Source of the DNA: Cystobacter fuscus
Lineage (GTDB): Bacteria; Myxococcota; Myxococcia; Myxococcales; Myxococcaceae
Reading direction: 5' to 3'
DNA length: 64,000 nucleotides
Assembly (NCBI RefSeq): GCF_002305875.1
Contig: NZ_CP022098.1
Span: 186,001-250,000, forward strand
Numbering within the stretch: position 1 is the stretch's first letter; every line of letters starts with the position of its first letter. Positions 19,170 to 27,861 of this stretch are shown in pieces. The translations under genes and the position numbers were made by a program. The notes beneath the pieces are model-generated. The model made no database searches. It was not told the DNA's origin and saw only the letters and a list, made by a program, of their open reading frames with translations.

Positions 19170-19561
19170 GCTTCGCCTCGAGCGCGAGTGGAGGCGGCGG
19201 GAAGCGAACCCGCGCCGGGCGGTGCGAAACTCCCAGCAGAATCGCGCCCTTACCTCGTAACCGCCCGGAATGCTTGAGAGTCGATATCCCGCCGCGTCCC
19301 CTCCTGTCCCGTCCCGTTCCAGGTCATTCCGCAGGCTCCTGCGACATACGCGCAACATGGCTTGGAGCTACCTACCTCCCACCGTTGGGTGATCCCGAGT
19401 CGCTCGCCGCTCCCATCGCCGTCCTGAACGTATAGGCCGCTCCCACTGCCGGGTGCCTGTGCCGAAAGCGGCTGCGGCACAGGGGCATCACTTCCGACGG
19501 CTGCGAGGGCTCAGCCGGGCGATGCTCGGTCGCCAGTCGAGGCGAGAGTTGCCTGGATGCC
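19170..19561. other. intergenic junction of two islands: att repeat and integrase-tail relic
   Basis: There is no intact gene. The att-like repeat at 19188 is followed at 19340-19366 by a sequence that translates as CDIRATW and matches the last codons of the integrase gene (CDIRATR at about 32157; 18 of 20 bases). It is the tail of a second, lost integrase. The remainder shows nothing recognisable. Confidence 0.6.
19188..19210. repeat. att-like repeat 2 (tmRNA/tRNA 3'-end type)
   Basis: The 23 bases begin GTGGAGGCGGCGGGAAGC and differ from the copy at 32219 by a single base. On the minus strand they form a 5-bp T-stem (GCGGG/CCCGC) around TTCGCTT followed by CGCCTCCAC. It lies 19 bases after nitH and marks the left boundary of the 13-kb element that ends with int, and the right boundary of the Nit1C block. 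Confidence 0.7.
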
Positions 19562-19732
19562 CGGCATCCCTCCAGCTACCGGCAAGCGGTTGCCTATTCC
19601 GGCACTGTCCCCGTGAACATACACAAGGGGTTTGACTGGCCGACCGCCCTGGTGGAGCACCACTTGGGAGGACAGTTCCTCAAGGGCGATGTCTTCCTCT
19701 TCGTGGGCAAGTGCCGTCGGCGCGCCAAGGTT
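19562..19732 (+). pseudogene. IS66-family TnpB (ORF2) remnant
   Basis: The frame reads VAYSGTVPVNIHKGFDWPTA, then LVEHHLGGQFLKGDVFLFVG and RRRAKV. This is the signature of the small IS66 accessory protein, which usually reads GFDxLxALVxxxLxxDPxSGxxFVFxxRRRxRxKV. An upstream IPPATG element lies in another frame, so there is a frameshift near 19585. The C-terminus and the large transposase gene are absent. It is a dead insertion-sequence relic at the island junction. Confidence 0.7.
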
Positions 19733-19763
19733 CAGAAGATCCAAGCACTGGGGAGGCTCATGT

Positions 19764-20777
19764 CTACAACCGCCCGTGCTCGTGAGGAGGCTCGTCAGCA
19801 TCCTCGTTCTGCTCGACTCGCTCGATACTAAGTGAATTGATGGAAGTGAGGTCGCTCGCTGTAATGGCGGTCACGTCTAGAGTGACGGGAATATCGTAGA
19901 CCTCATAGTCTGGCTCAAAGTAATCCTCCCCCATGTATACCCGATACTCCGCAAGCACATCCACACGAGTGCTCAATGTAAGGCGGAGAAGAACATCACC
20001 ATCGCCAAGAAGCCGCGCAGAGACGTCGACAAGTTCAGGAGGGCGATTTAGAGGCTCGATCCGAAATAAATGGGCGTTGTTTGGCAGCCTCAGCTCTTTG
20101 GGCGACGCTCCAGAAGAGTAGAATTCCAGTTCCAAATTGAGAAGCCGCAAGAACTCCGCTGTCGTGCTGAGCTGGCGCTTTCCATTTTTCAATTCATTCT
20201 CGAGTTTTGACGCCTTGAGCTTCGGGGCAACGAACTCTTTGAGAAACTGGTCATACCCTTTGTACCGAGTCACCGAGTGGGTGAGAGCGTTGGTTTCCTC
20301 GCGCAACTCCGGGCTAAGGTCCTTCTTGCCGAAGTCGTTGTCCTGAGCGATGAGCGTAACATCCTCGCTGATGGCATTTGCCTTGACCGTCTCCCAGATG
20401 AGGGCGTCGCGATAGCCCTGTTTGCCGTCCTGGGTGAAGGGGCGCTGCCCCCGAATAGCTCGGTCAATAAGTATCTCGTGCGCAACGGCGGGAAGCGGAA
20501 GAATCTCGATTCCCTCAGCCTCCAAATTCTTACGGATAATGGCCCGTGCGTCATTGTCGTCGACTGGCAACACGGCCCTCTCGTCGACCCCCAGTCGGCG
20601 TAGCATACTTGCCGCCTCTTTGCGGTCCTTTCGATAATGCGACGCATGCTCGAAGAGCGTCACCGTCGAGATGGCTACACGGTAGCCGAGAATCCTCTCT
20701 CGAATAATCGCTTGAAGCGACGCCTGTTTGAACAAGTAGTCGTTGTGAAGAACGTTGGTATCCAGAATGACGATCAC
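19764..20777 (-). CDS. PIN-like domain (DUF4935-type) protein
   Basis: The protein has 337 residues. It opens with the PIN strand and first acidic residue (MIVILDTNVLHNDY), then has TLFEHASHYRKD and a second acidic cluster GYRDALIWETVK, and DVTLIAQDNDFGKKD. These are typical of PIN endoribonucleases of the DUF4935 kind. The C-terminal half is a separate beta-rich domain of unknown role. Base composition is clearly less GC-rich than neighbours outside the island. It lies downstream of the Cap4 and SMC-like genes on the same strand, separated by a MITE-like element, and may belong to the same system. Confidence 0.7.
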   Translation of the reverse strand: MIVILDTNVLHNDYLFKQASLQAIIRERILGYRVAISTVTLFEHASHYRKDRKEAASMLRRLGVDERAVLPVDDNDARAIIRKNLEAEGIEILPLPAVAHEILIDRAIRGQRPFTQDGKQGYRDALIWETVKANAISEDVTLIAQDNDFGKKDLSPELREETNALTHSVTRYKGYDQFLKEFVAPKLKASKLENELKNGKRQLSTTAEFLRLLNLELEFYSSGASPKELRLPNNAHLFRIEPLNRPPELVDVSARLLGDGDVLLRLTLSTRVDVLAEYRVYMGEDYFEPDYEVYDIPVTLDVTAITASDLTSINSLSIERVEQNEDADEPPHEHGRL

Positions 20778-20825
20778 ATTAGTTCCGGAGGAGGAGGTCG
20801 ACTTAAGTAGGGACGTGGGTGGAAC

Positions 20826-20945
20826 GTTCTAGTACTACGGTGTCATAAAGTTCGTTCTCCCTCGGGAAACGACGTGCTGGCAGAGCCGGTGGAGCAGAGG
20901 GATCCGAGGGGAAGCCAGACGTTTATGACACCGTAGTACTAGAAC
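20826..20945. mobile_element. MITE-like element with perfect terminal repeats and CTAG duplication
   Basis: Arms at 20826-20849 and 20922-20945 are exact 24-base inverted complements containing ACGGTGTCATAAA, with 72 bases between them. CTAG at 20829-20832 and again at 20939-20942 fits a 4-base target duplication (YTAR, as for IS5- or IS701-type transposases), giving a core of about 106 bases with no coding capacity. Its right end supplies the TAG stop of the SMC-like gene. A bidirectional terminator role is possible as well. Confidence 0.7.
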
Positions 20946-22642
20946 CGAGGGCTCGCAATAAGAGCGTCCAAATACGGGGAGAGTTCATCGTTGACAGATT
21001 GGAATTCGCTTGCCAGCAGGGCGCTGTACTTCTTGGTCATGCGCACTTCCGTCCCTGGGAACTCGACGTCTTTAGTGTCAACCACACCCATAATCAACTG
21101 GGTGCCCGGAGGACGATGGTCTCGGATGAGCGTAAGCATTTTGACGAGATTCTGGTCGTCCTGCTCTTGCTGATTGATCGCGTCAATGGCCATTGGGGCG
21201 AAGGCTTCCGATGATCCGTATTTGCTCATTACTCCCCAGATGCTCATGGTGTAGGCGAGGATGGAACGTGGCAGGTCGCTCCCTGTCTCGTTGGCCTTCG
21301 CGTCGATTCGCTTGAGCAGCGTGGAATCGCTGCTGTTGACGTTCAGCCATGCGAAGTGGTGTTCCATGCGGTGCCGGTAGTCGTTGACAATGCTTTGTCG
21401 ACGCTCCTTGCTCGCGAACTTCTTCATCTCTTCATCGTGTCCCCGGACCGTCGCTTCGAGTTCTCCGATTTGCCTTTGAACGATAGACACATCGGCTTCG
21501 AGGGCTTTTCTGAACCCCTTTCTACCCTCGCTCTCAATGAGTTGGCCGAGTGTTACTTCGCTCTTCTTGGCTGCGAGGAGATCCTCTACCTCACGTAGTT
21601 CGGCCGTTGACTGCGTCAACCGCTCCTGCTCCGTGGCAATCTCTCGCTCTAGCTTCACTGTTTTGTTCGCGAGTTCAGCAAGCAACTCAATACACTGCTG
21701 CTCGTCTTTTGCAAATTCGAATCGCTCTGAAATGTGATTGGAATATCCGGCGCCGCATGTTGGGCATTGGACCTCATCTGGCGCCGCGTTGGCATAGTTG
21801 TAGTCAAGCCTGAGTTCGTCGCGAGTCCTTTCGACGATTGCTCGCTGTGCTGACACCTCGTCAAGGCGGTTCCTTAATTCAACAATTGCAGTCCGATACT
21901 CGTCTTCCCGCTGTTTGAGAGACTCAGCCCGCTTCAGCAGTCTGTCGATGACTAGCTTGAACTCCTTGACGTCAAGTTCAACAGTCATTTCTTTCGTTCG
22001 TTGCTCGATGTCGGCCTGAAGGCCGCGCAGCACGCGCTCCTTCACTCGAGGTTCTTCCAATTGTTGTTGAACCTCGGCCTTCGCTGCTTTTCGTTGGTAA
22101 TACTCGTTAGGAAAGATGCCGACGTGATACTCAGCTAAATCTTTCTTTGCGCCGGGAAATTGCTGGAGATTGGCGAACGACGACCAAGTGGCGGTCCAAC
22201 CAGCGTCCTGGTCAATGTAGAAGGGCAGGAAGTAGAACGCCGGCGGGGGCACGATAGGTTTGCCGGTGATTCTGTCCGGCAACTTCAGCTTGAAGTCAAA
22301 AAGCTGAGCCAGATAGGGCGAAAGCTCTCCCACCGAAGCAGCTCTGTGCAACGGCCTTGCTTCATCATCAAAGACCCCGAAGAGGTCTCCTGCTCGCAGG
22401 ATACAATACTCCTTGGGCCCTATAGAGAATCGAATGAGCGACGTTACATTTAACTTCTTCCACTGGTCGCTTAGTTTGGCTGGGCGAGCACCAAATGTAT
22501 TGAAGATCGTCTTGATAAGGGAGGACTTGCCCGTATCATTCTTGCCGCGGATTATCGTCAGTTCGGGGTCGAACTTTAGACGTCTGGCCGCCTTTTGGAC
22601 TGGCGACACCACGAGCATCTCGCGAAGCTTCCAAGCCTTCAT
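20939..22642 (-). CDS. SMC/Rad50-like ATPase with cysteine hook
   Basis: The 567 residues contain Walker A IIRGKNDTGKSSLI near residue 32, a central coiled coil interrupted by a CPTCGAGY half zinc hook near residue 296, and a C-terminal Walker-B-like PMAIDAINQQEQDD. The last lacks the usual DE pair but matches a recurring DxxNQQxxD variant in defence-linked ATPases. The stop lies in the MITE end, which suggests the C-terminus was set by the insertion. It overlaps the Cap4 gene by 4 bases (ATGA). It probably senses DNA structure and gates the nuclease. Confidence 0.75.
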   Translation of the reverse strand: MKAWKLREMLVVSPVQKAARRLKFDPELTIIRGKNDTGKSSLIKTIFNTFGARPAKLSDQWKKLNVTSLIRFSIGPKEYCILRAGDLFGVFDDEARPLHRAASVGELSPYLAQLFDFKLKLPDRITGKPIVPPPAFYFLPFYIDQDAGWTATWSSFANLQQFPGAKKDLAEYHVGIFPNEYYQRKAAKAEVQQQLEEPRVKERVLRGLQADIEQRTKEMTVELDVKEFKLVIDRLLKRAESLKQREDEYRTAIVELRNRLDEVSAQRAIVERTRDELRLDYNYANAAPDEVQCPTCGAGYSNHISERFEFAKDEQQCIELLAELANKTVKLEREIATEQERLTQSTAELREVEDLLAAKKSEVTLGQLIESEGRKGFRKALEADVSIVQRQIGELEATVRGHDEEMKKFASKERRQSIVNDYRHRMEHHFAWLNVNSSDSTLLKRIDAKANETGSDLPRSILAYTMSIWGVMSKYGSSEAFAPMAIDAINQQEQDDQNLVKMLTLIRDHRPPGTQLIMGVVDTKDVEFPGTEVRMTKKYSALLASEFQSVNDELSPYLDALIASPRF

Positions 22643-23844
22643 GGCGCTTCTTCCGAAGGTTGCGGATGAGTTTTTTGTACGACCGGGTCTTCGATATTGC
22701 AGAATTCATATAGAGCCATGGCACAGGTGTAGTCGGAGTCGAAAGATTGGTCCGCTGGAATTTTGGCGGACACCTCTGACAATACTGTCGATACGTCTTC
22801 AATACCGGCCATAATCAGTTGTTCAATGACGGCTACGACTGCATCTCTGCGTCGCTGAAGGATTTCGTTCGACTCATCAATTCGCTCGACGCGATAGCGG
22901 TGCCAAAAGTTGCCGATGCGAATCCGCCGACGAACTGGAATGCTTGCCGACTCAAGTTCCTTGCTTAGTTCTAACCACTGACTCTCCGCGTCGCGTCTTG
23001 GATGGACCTTGCTCAGCAGTTTTTCGAAGTCGGAACGGCTCACTCCCTTCTGCTTTAAAAGAAGGTCAAGATCGTCCCAGGTTCCTTCCCTGTTGGAGCG
23101 TCGGCGAATCTCATCGAAGAGTGACCGGTGAATCGCGGCCACTGGAAAGCTCTCCGAAGTGCCGTAGCGATGCTCAAGGTATGTGGCGATGACGCCGATG
23201 GCGGATTGATCGTGCCCCGTTGGCGTCATGTCAGACACAATAAAGTGCGTGGCTTCAGGGAACTCGGCTTGCTCGGTGAGGCTGTGCTCTGCCTGGACTC
23301 GGTCGGCTGCGACCTTCTGCTCGTCGGCATCAAGCTCTACGAAGGTAATGTGATGTTTCGACTCGCTGCTCGTCCCGTTCGACAGCTTCAACTTAAAACA
23401 GCAGGTCGACACGAGGTTTAGGCTCCCTAGACGATCGAGGAAGTCTAGTTTGTGATTGTAGAGTTTGCCGAGAATCGACCCACCCTCTTCTTCATCCTCG
23501 GTGCTGGTATCGACTACGTCGTCGGCCAGCTTCGTCGTTTCTGTCGGCCCTTTGACCTTCTTCTTTTTTTTCTTCTTGGCCGAAGTGAGGCGACCCATTG
23601 TCCAAGGGCTCCCCTCACGCGTCTTCACTTGGTAAAAGTGAAGTTTGGCAGCCGTGGGCACCCCGATAAGTACGACAACGTCATCATGGTAGTCGCAGAC
23701 GACGACGTAGTCTTCGCCCTCTTTGTGGCGCGCTACAAGATGGCAAAGGGTCCAGTTTTTCTGAAAATCGAGTCGGTTGGAGGCACGAGGACCTCCCGTC
23801 TCGGACGGCTTGACGTTCGCAAGGTCAAGTTGCTCGTGCGTCAT
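22639..23844 (-). CDS. Cap4/DUF4297-type dsDNA endonuclease-domain protein
   Basis: The 401 residues begin SETGGPRASNRLDFQKNWTL, then VVCDYHDDVVVL and LHFYQVKTREGSPW. This D...QVKT arrangement is the catalytic core of the DUF4297 (Cap4) restriction-like nuclease. A lysine tract (seven K near residue 90) lies in a linker. The rest is helical with no recognised sensor domain. It is the first gene of the triad, overlapping the SMC-like ATPase. In Lamassu systems a Cap4 nuclease (LmuA) works with an SMC protein (LmuB), and this pair resembles that logic. Confidence 0.7.
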   Translation of the reverse strand: MTHEQLDLANVKPSETGGPRASNRLDFQKNWTLCHLVARHKEGEDYVVVCDYHDDVVVLIGVPTAAKLHFYQVKTREGSPWTMGRLTSAKKKKKKKVKGPTETTKLADDVVDTSTEDEEEGGSILGKLYNHKLDFLDRLGSLNLVSTCCFKLKLSNGTSSESKHHITFVELDADEQKVAADRVQAEHSLTEQAEFPEATHFIVSDMTPTGHDQSAIGVIATYLEHRYGTSESFPVAAIHRSLFDEIRRRSNREGTWDDLDLLLKQKGVSRSDFEKLLSKVHPRRDAESQWLELSKELESASIPVRRRIRIGNFWHRYRVERIDESNEILQRRRDAVVAVIEQLIMAGIEDVSTVLSEVSAKIPADQSFDSDYTCAMALYEFCNIEDPVVQKTHPQPSEEAP

Positions 23845-23987
23845 CGGGAGGATGGGATGCTAAGGGAAGTCAAGAAGAAGCACCTAGGTGAGGGATCATC
23901 ACCTATGAGAGGCGCAGCGCAAAAGGATTTGCGCGCACTCAGGTCGACGCGAGGCTGACGCAGCGTGTCAGGCCCTGCCGCGCCAGT

Positions 23988-24202
23988 GTGCGCCTGCCCG
24001 AGATGACCATGCGGTACGCCTACCTCGCGCCGGAGGCCCGGGAGAGCGCAGTACCGCAACTAGATCGACCCGTCCCCCAGTTCCACGCCGCACCTGGCAG
24101 AGATGCCGGCTGGGTACACTGGGGGCACATGAGGCACAGAGGGCAAAGAAAAAGCCCAGCCTACGAGCGATTCCCGGAAATTGGCGGGCGCTCGGCCCCG
24201 TG
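23988..24202 (+). pseudogene. chimeric relic: integrase C-terminus joined to a DUF5953 C-terminus
   Basis: One open frame reads MTMRYAYLAPEARESAV followed by LDRP, the tyrosine-bearing end of a phage-type integrase (usual form TxRYAHLxPE). It ends in YERFPEIGGRSAP, nearly the last residues of the DUF5953 protein at 595 (YERFPAIGGRATS). DNA identity with 1317-1367 continues past the stop codon (TGAGG, CTCGGCACC). Neither gene has its upstream part. It records past recombination of DUF5953 and integrase cassettes. Confidence 0.65.
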
Positions 24203-24231
24203 AGGCTCGGCACCGCTCACAGTAGCCGTGC

Positions 24232-25188
24232 TCAGGGCGCCGCCTTTTGGCTCACTGGGAACGTGACGTTCCCAATGGTGACGGTGCGCGGCCCGCCTGA
24301 CTCCCACAGTTTGAGGGTACAGGGGCAGCCGAGCTGCTCCGGTGCCCTCTCGGTGCCGACCACGACAAAGCCCCCTATCGGCCCCGTAGGAATGGGCGCC
24401 TCTTGCCACCGAGCAAGCTCCACCTCTTCCCCCGTCGAGTCCACGAGCGCCGCTCCTGCCAGCGTCCAGGGCTCGGCGCCGGGGTTTACGAGGCGCAGCC
24501 GCACTGCCACGCTTGCCGGTTGGGCCTCACCCTTGCGCGTGTAGCTGTAGCTCCGGGCTTCATCCCACCTGAGCGCGTCTGCCAGATGGCGCTTCAACTG
24601 CCCGCTAACGTCCCCAGACACGAGGCTCCCAGCTCGCTCCATCCATGCGGCCCCCATGAGCCCGCCCGGCCCCGCTCGTTCGGCCAGAAGCCGCGCCTTG
24701 TCCTCCTGGCACTGGCGCGCTTCGGCCTGTGCCTCGTCACGCTCTTTCTTGAGCACCTCTGGCGGGCGCGGCTGCCGGAACACCTCCACCCGGCGTGTCC
24801 CCTTTGCCGCATGGCCCACGAGCCAAAAGCTCGCGCTCGCCGGTGCCGCGCCATCGGCGAAGCGCACCGTCACCTTTATCCGCTCCCCTGGCAGATAATC
24901 CGCCTTGGGAATGACGTGGAGACTCAGCCCCTCTTGCCCTGGTGCCCAATCTGCAAGGCGGCCCCCCGGTTGAAACTCCACCGTGCCCGCAGCGACGCGG
25001 GAGTCAAAGACGAAGGTCGTCGGCTCGTCCGCGCTCGCGCACACGTCCGGTACCCCCTGCGGGGAGCCCGCCGCCAAGTCAAATCGCGCCGTCGCGGCGC
25101 AGCGAGAGACGGGGGGCGGCTCTGCGGCTTGCGCGGCGCCAGTGAGAAGGGCAACCACCAGGAGGGCACCAGGAGACGAAGGCAGCAC
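24232..25188 (-). CDS. DUF2381 family secreted protein (module A)
   Basis: The 318 residues begin with a signal peptide (ALLVVALLTGAAQA), so the protein is exported to the periplasm or surface. Early segments TFVFDSRVAAGTVEFQPGGR and FADGAAPASASFWLVGH, a coiled-coil block (PEVLKKERDEAQAEARQCQE) and the C-terminal KLWESGGPRTVTIGNVTFPV define the myxobacterial paralogous family TIGR02268/DUF2381. It is 32 bases downstream of a Ser/Thr kinase gene, the same order as at 60.8-63.6 kb. The two DUF2381 proteins share the core blocks but are divergent, so this is not a recent duplication. Confidence 0.85.
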   Translation of the reverse strand: MLPSSPGALLVVALLTGAAQAAEPPPVSRCAATARFDLAAGSPQGVPDVCASADEPTTFVFDSRVAAGTVEFQPGGRLADWAPGQEGLSLHVIPKADYLPGERIKVTVRFADGAAPASASFWLVGHAAKGTRRVEVFRQPRPPEVLKKERDEAQAEARQCQEDKARLLAERAGPGGLMGAAWMERAGSLVSGDVSGQLKRHLADALRWDEARSYSYTRKGEAQPASVAVRLRLVNPGAEPWTLAGAALVDSTGEEVELARWQEAPIPTGPIGGFVVVGTERAPEQLGCPCTLKLWESGGPRTVTIGNVTFPVSQKAAP

Positions 25189-25220
25189 GGAAACTCAACC
25201 TCCAAAAAGCACGGCAATAA

Positions 25221-27329
25221 TCAGGGCTGCCCGGTGGGCCGAACGAGAGCAATGCGCGAAGGTGTCTTGGCGTTGCCGGGCTTGCTTCCGGGAGTAAGGC
25301 ATTGGCCCAAGCCGGGGGGACAAAGGACTTCCTTGCCGCGCTCATCCAGATAGGGCGCTTGGGCTTCCAGGCCAACAACCAAACACACGGGGAGACTCCC
25401 CACGCCTGGAACCTTCGCCTCGGTGAAGGTGCCGAAAAGGCGGTCGTCCCCAAGCTGCCACTTTCCCAGAAACAGGGTGCCGTCAGGCAATAGCCCGATT
25501 AAGGTCTGGCCACCTACTTGGAGGGTAGCGGGACCATCCTTCACCCTGGCCAACTCTCCGGGCTCCCCCTTGTACCCTTTCACCGTGGCATAGCCGCTCC
25601 AGCCAATGCCGAACCTCTCGTGGGTCTCCTGCCAATGCTGGGGGCACGTAATTGCAGGGGGCTCGGTGAGCACCTGGGAAGCGGGCGCGGTGCATCCCCC
25701 GTCGAGCAGCGAGCAAGCTGTGACGGCTGCAACGGCAGTTTTCACCGGCAAGCGGAGTCCTGCACCTTGCGTCTGCGGTTTCGGCGTTTCGTCCTTGGGC
25801 GTCTGAGCGGGCGTGCGAAGCATGGCGTTAGCGGTAGACGCGGGAAGTTGAGCCCCAACGGGCGCCGCGTCTCCTCCAGAGAGAGATTCCAGCGGCTTTG
25901 GAGCGGGCGCTACTTCACGGCCGCTCACGCCTGCGTCGGTTGCGCCGGGGGCGGGGGACGTGGACGGTAGCGGCAGTTCTAGCCCTGCCTCGCTGGTGCG
26001 CCCCGTAGAGCCAGGTCCCCCCAGGTTCGCGCCCACGGACAGGGCAACGACGGCCACCAGCAGCACGGTCCCAGCGAGCCCCACGCGCCACGCGGCACGC
26101 CGCGGGTGGGGAACTGCGGCGGCAGGCTCGAGTTCGCGAACTGGCGGCACCGGAGCGCCTTCAACGGGCTGCTCGTGCTCCCCAGGGGCCGCGCCCACGC
26201 CCGGCTCATCCACCTTGGGGGGCTCGTCCTGCTCTGCCTCTGCGGCGGGGGCCGGTGGCGCTCCCACCTGAGCGGGCACAGGGGGAAGGACAGGTGCGCC
26301 GTCCGGCAGGGGCTGTCCGCGCCGGGGGCGCCGCTTCGCCAGCTTTAGAAACATGCGCCGCTGATCGTTCGGCTCTTGCCGTTCCGGGTCCCCGATGGTC
26401 GTTGTCGTCTGCGGATCGAGCGGATCCACGAGCGGCGGATCCCAGGCAGCGTCGTTCTGGGCGTTGGACAGGGACTCACGCAGCTCCGCGCACAGTAACG
26501 CAACAAGAGGGAAGCGCTCCTCGGGCCGCTCAGCAAGCATCCTCATGCACAGCAGAGAGGCAGCCAGCGGAACGCGCGGACTGACGACGTGCGGTGCAAT
26601 CGGCCGCTGAATCAAGATGCGCTCGCGCAGCCCATCCAGGCCCCCTTCATCCGTGCGCTCGCCAAAGGGCAAAACATCCGTCAGCAGCCAGTAATAAGTC
26701 ACCCCCAACGCCCACATCTCGTCGGTCGGCCCGTACTCGTATTGACCCGCGCCGTCCGGGTTGGCGCGCTGAAAGCGTATCTGCTCGGGGGAGCGGAACT
26801 CCTCTGTTCCGGGCGGGAGCTGCGAGCCGGTGACAGTCGGGGCACTGGCAAGAGAGCCAATCCCGAAATCGATCAAGATTGGGCGCTCGCTCTCTCCCCG
26901 AATGAGGATGTTATCGGGCTTCACGTCACGATGAAACACACCCGCCGCGTGTACTTCGCCGAGCGTCAATGCCGCATCCAGGATGATCCGCGTCGCCTTC
27001 CGCGCCGATGGGTTTTGCTTGTAGGCAAACGCCCAAAGCGTAGCCCCCGGCACATACTCCATCACGATGTAAGGATGACCGGCAGGGTCCGGCCAGAAGT
27101 CCGACCCCACGTAGCGCACGACGCAAGGGTTCTCCAGGTGGATGAGAATGCCTATCTCTCGCTTGGCCCTGCCATCCAGGCTCGGGACTAGAAGAAGCTT
27201 CAACGCAAAGAAGAGGCTCCCCCGCTCCACCTTGTAGACGATCCCGAGGCCCCCAGCTCCCAAGAACCCGACGACCTTGTAGTCCCCGATCATCTCGTCG
27301 ATGCCCGGGTGTCTGAGTACCAGTCCCAC
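25221..27329 (-). CDS. transmembrane Ser/Thr protein kinase with periplasmic tail (module A)
   Basis: The 702 residues use a GTG start at 27329 with an AGGTAG-type site. The kinase domain is complete: glycine loop GAGGLG (24-29), Lys44 in FALKLLL, HRDVKPDN (133-140), DFG (154-156), then APE-like RSPEQ. A Pro/Glu-rich linker leads to one membrane helix (GLAGTVLLVAVVALSV, about residues 420-440). A Thr/Pro-rich spacer and a C-terminal domain with CSLLDGGC and HWQETHERFG follow. The C-terminal domain (LIGLLPDGTLFLGKWQLGDDR) has a counterpart in the kinase at 60809. It is likely a sensor kinase coupled to the secreted DUF2381 protein. Confidence 0.9.
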   Translation of the reverse strand: MGLVLRHPGIDEMIGDYKVVGFLGAGGLGIVYKVERGSLFFALKLLLVPSLDGRAKREIGILIHLENPCVVRYVGSDFWPDPAGHPYIVMEYVPGATLWAFAYKQNPSARKATRIILDAALTLGEVHAAGVFHRDVKPDNILIRGESERPILIDFGIGSLASAPTVTGSQLPPGTEEFRSPEQIRFQRANPDGAGQYEYGPTDEMWALGVTYYWLLTDVLPFGERTDEGGLDGLRERILIQRPIAPHVVSPRVPLAASLLCMRMLAERPEERFPLVALLCAELRESLSNAQNDAAWDPPLVDPLDPQTTTTIGDPERQEPNDQRRMFLKLAKRRPRRGQPLPDGAPVLPPVPAQVGAPPAPAAEAEQDEPPKVDEPGVGAAPGEHEQPVEGAPVPPVRELEPAAAVPHPRRAAWRVGLAGTVLLVAVVALSVGANLGGPGSTGRTSEAGLELPLPSTSPAPGATDAGVSGREVAPAPKPLESLSGGDAAPVGAQLPASTANAMLRTPAQTPKDETPKPQTQGAGLRLPVKTAVAAVTACSLLDGGCTAPASQVLTEPPAITCPQHWQETHERFGIGWSGYATVKGYKGEPGELARVKDGPATLQVGGQTLIGLLPDGTLFLGKWQLGDDRLFGTFTEAKVPGVGSLPVCLVVGLEAQAPYLDERGKEVLCPPGLGQCLTPGSKPGNAKTPSRIALVRPTGQP

Positions 27330-27486
27330 GCTCTACCTCACCTCCAAGATGGGGGAGCGTAGCATAACCGAAGGGATACGGCTGAAACGGCGGGACCGGG
27401 GCGGCAGGTGGACCCTCCAAGAGTCTGGCGACCGCTCCAATGCGGCCTGCCCCACCCACCGCCCCAGTCCCTAATCCGAGACGGGC

Positions 27487-27849
27487 CTATTTCTCGCCCA
27501 TCGGCACGGCGTCGAGGACCCGCAGCAGCCCGCTGCCGACCGCGATCTTTGCCTCTGGCCACGTCCGCAAGAGCCCAACAACCTTCCGGGTCTCGGGTGA
27601 CAGATCCTTGTCCGTGGTTGGCACCTCTCGCGCGCTCATACCGAGCAGCTCGCCCGGGTCCATGCCGAGCGCAACCGCTATCCGCCGAAGCGTCGGCACC
27701 GAGGGCATCATTCCGCCGCGCTCAATGCGCCCGTAGACCTGCGCGCTTATGCTTGCCTTTTTGGCTACTTGGGCCTGTGTGAGTCCGAGACTCTCGCGCG
27801 CGGTTCGGGCAGCCTCGCCAATTGTTTTCTGTAGCAGGTCGTCTTCCAT
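27487..27849 (-). CDS. XRE-family HTH regulator 1
   Basis: The 120 residues carry a Cro/CI-type HTH at 12-66 (LGLTQAQVAKKASIS, VYGRIERGGMMPSVPTLRRI) and a short C-terminal region about mean activity (LSPETRKVVGLLRTWPEAK). It is closely related in layout to the next regulator upstream, a tandem duplication. It sits between the pseudokinase and kinase genes on one strand. It is probably an operon-specific regulator whose activity could be set by phosphorylation. Confidence 0.85.
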   Translation of the reverse strand: MEDDLLQKTIGEAARTARESLGLTQAQVAKKASISAQVYGRIERGGMMPSVPTLRRIAVALGMDPGELLGMSAREVPTTDKDLSPETRKVVGLLRTWPEAKIAVGSGLLRVLDAVPMGEK

Positions 27850-27861
27850 GCGATGTGCCTC

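Noticed and set aside
19764..23844. Naming the triad a canonical Lamassu system
   Set aside because: No LmuC-like gene is seen, Walker B is atypical and the third gene is a PIN protein; only the logic is similar.
24046..24059. 14-base match (GCGCAGTACCGCAA) to nitH as another nitH fragment
   Set aside because: It lies inside the integrase-tail relic, codes sensible integrase residues there, and similarity does not extend; taken as chance.
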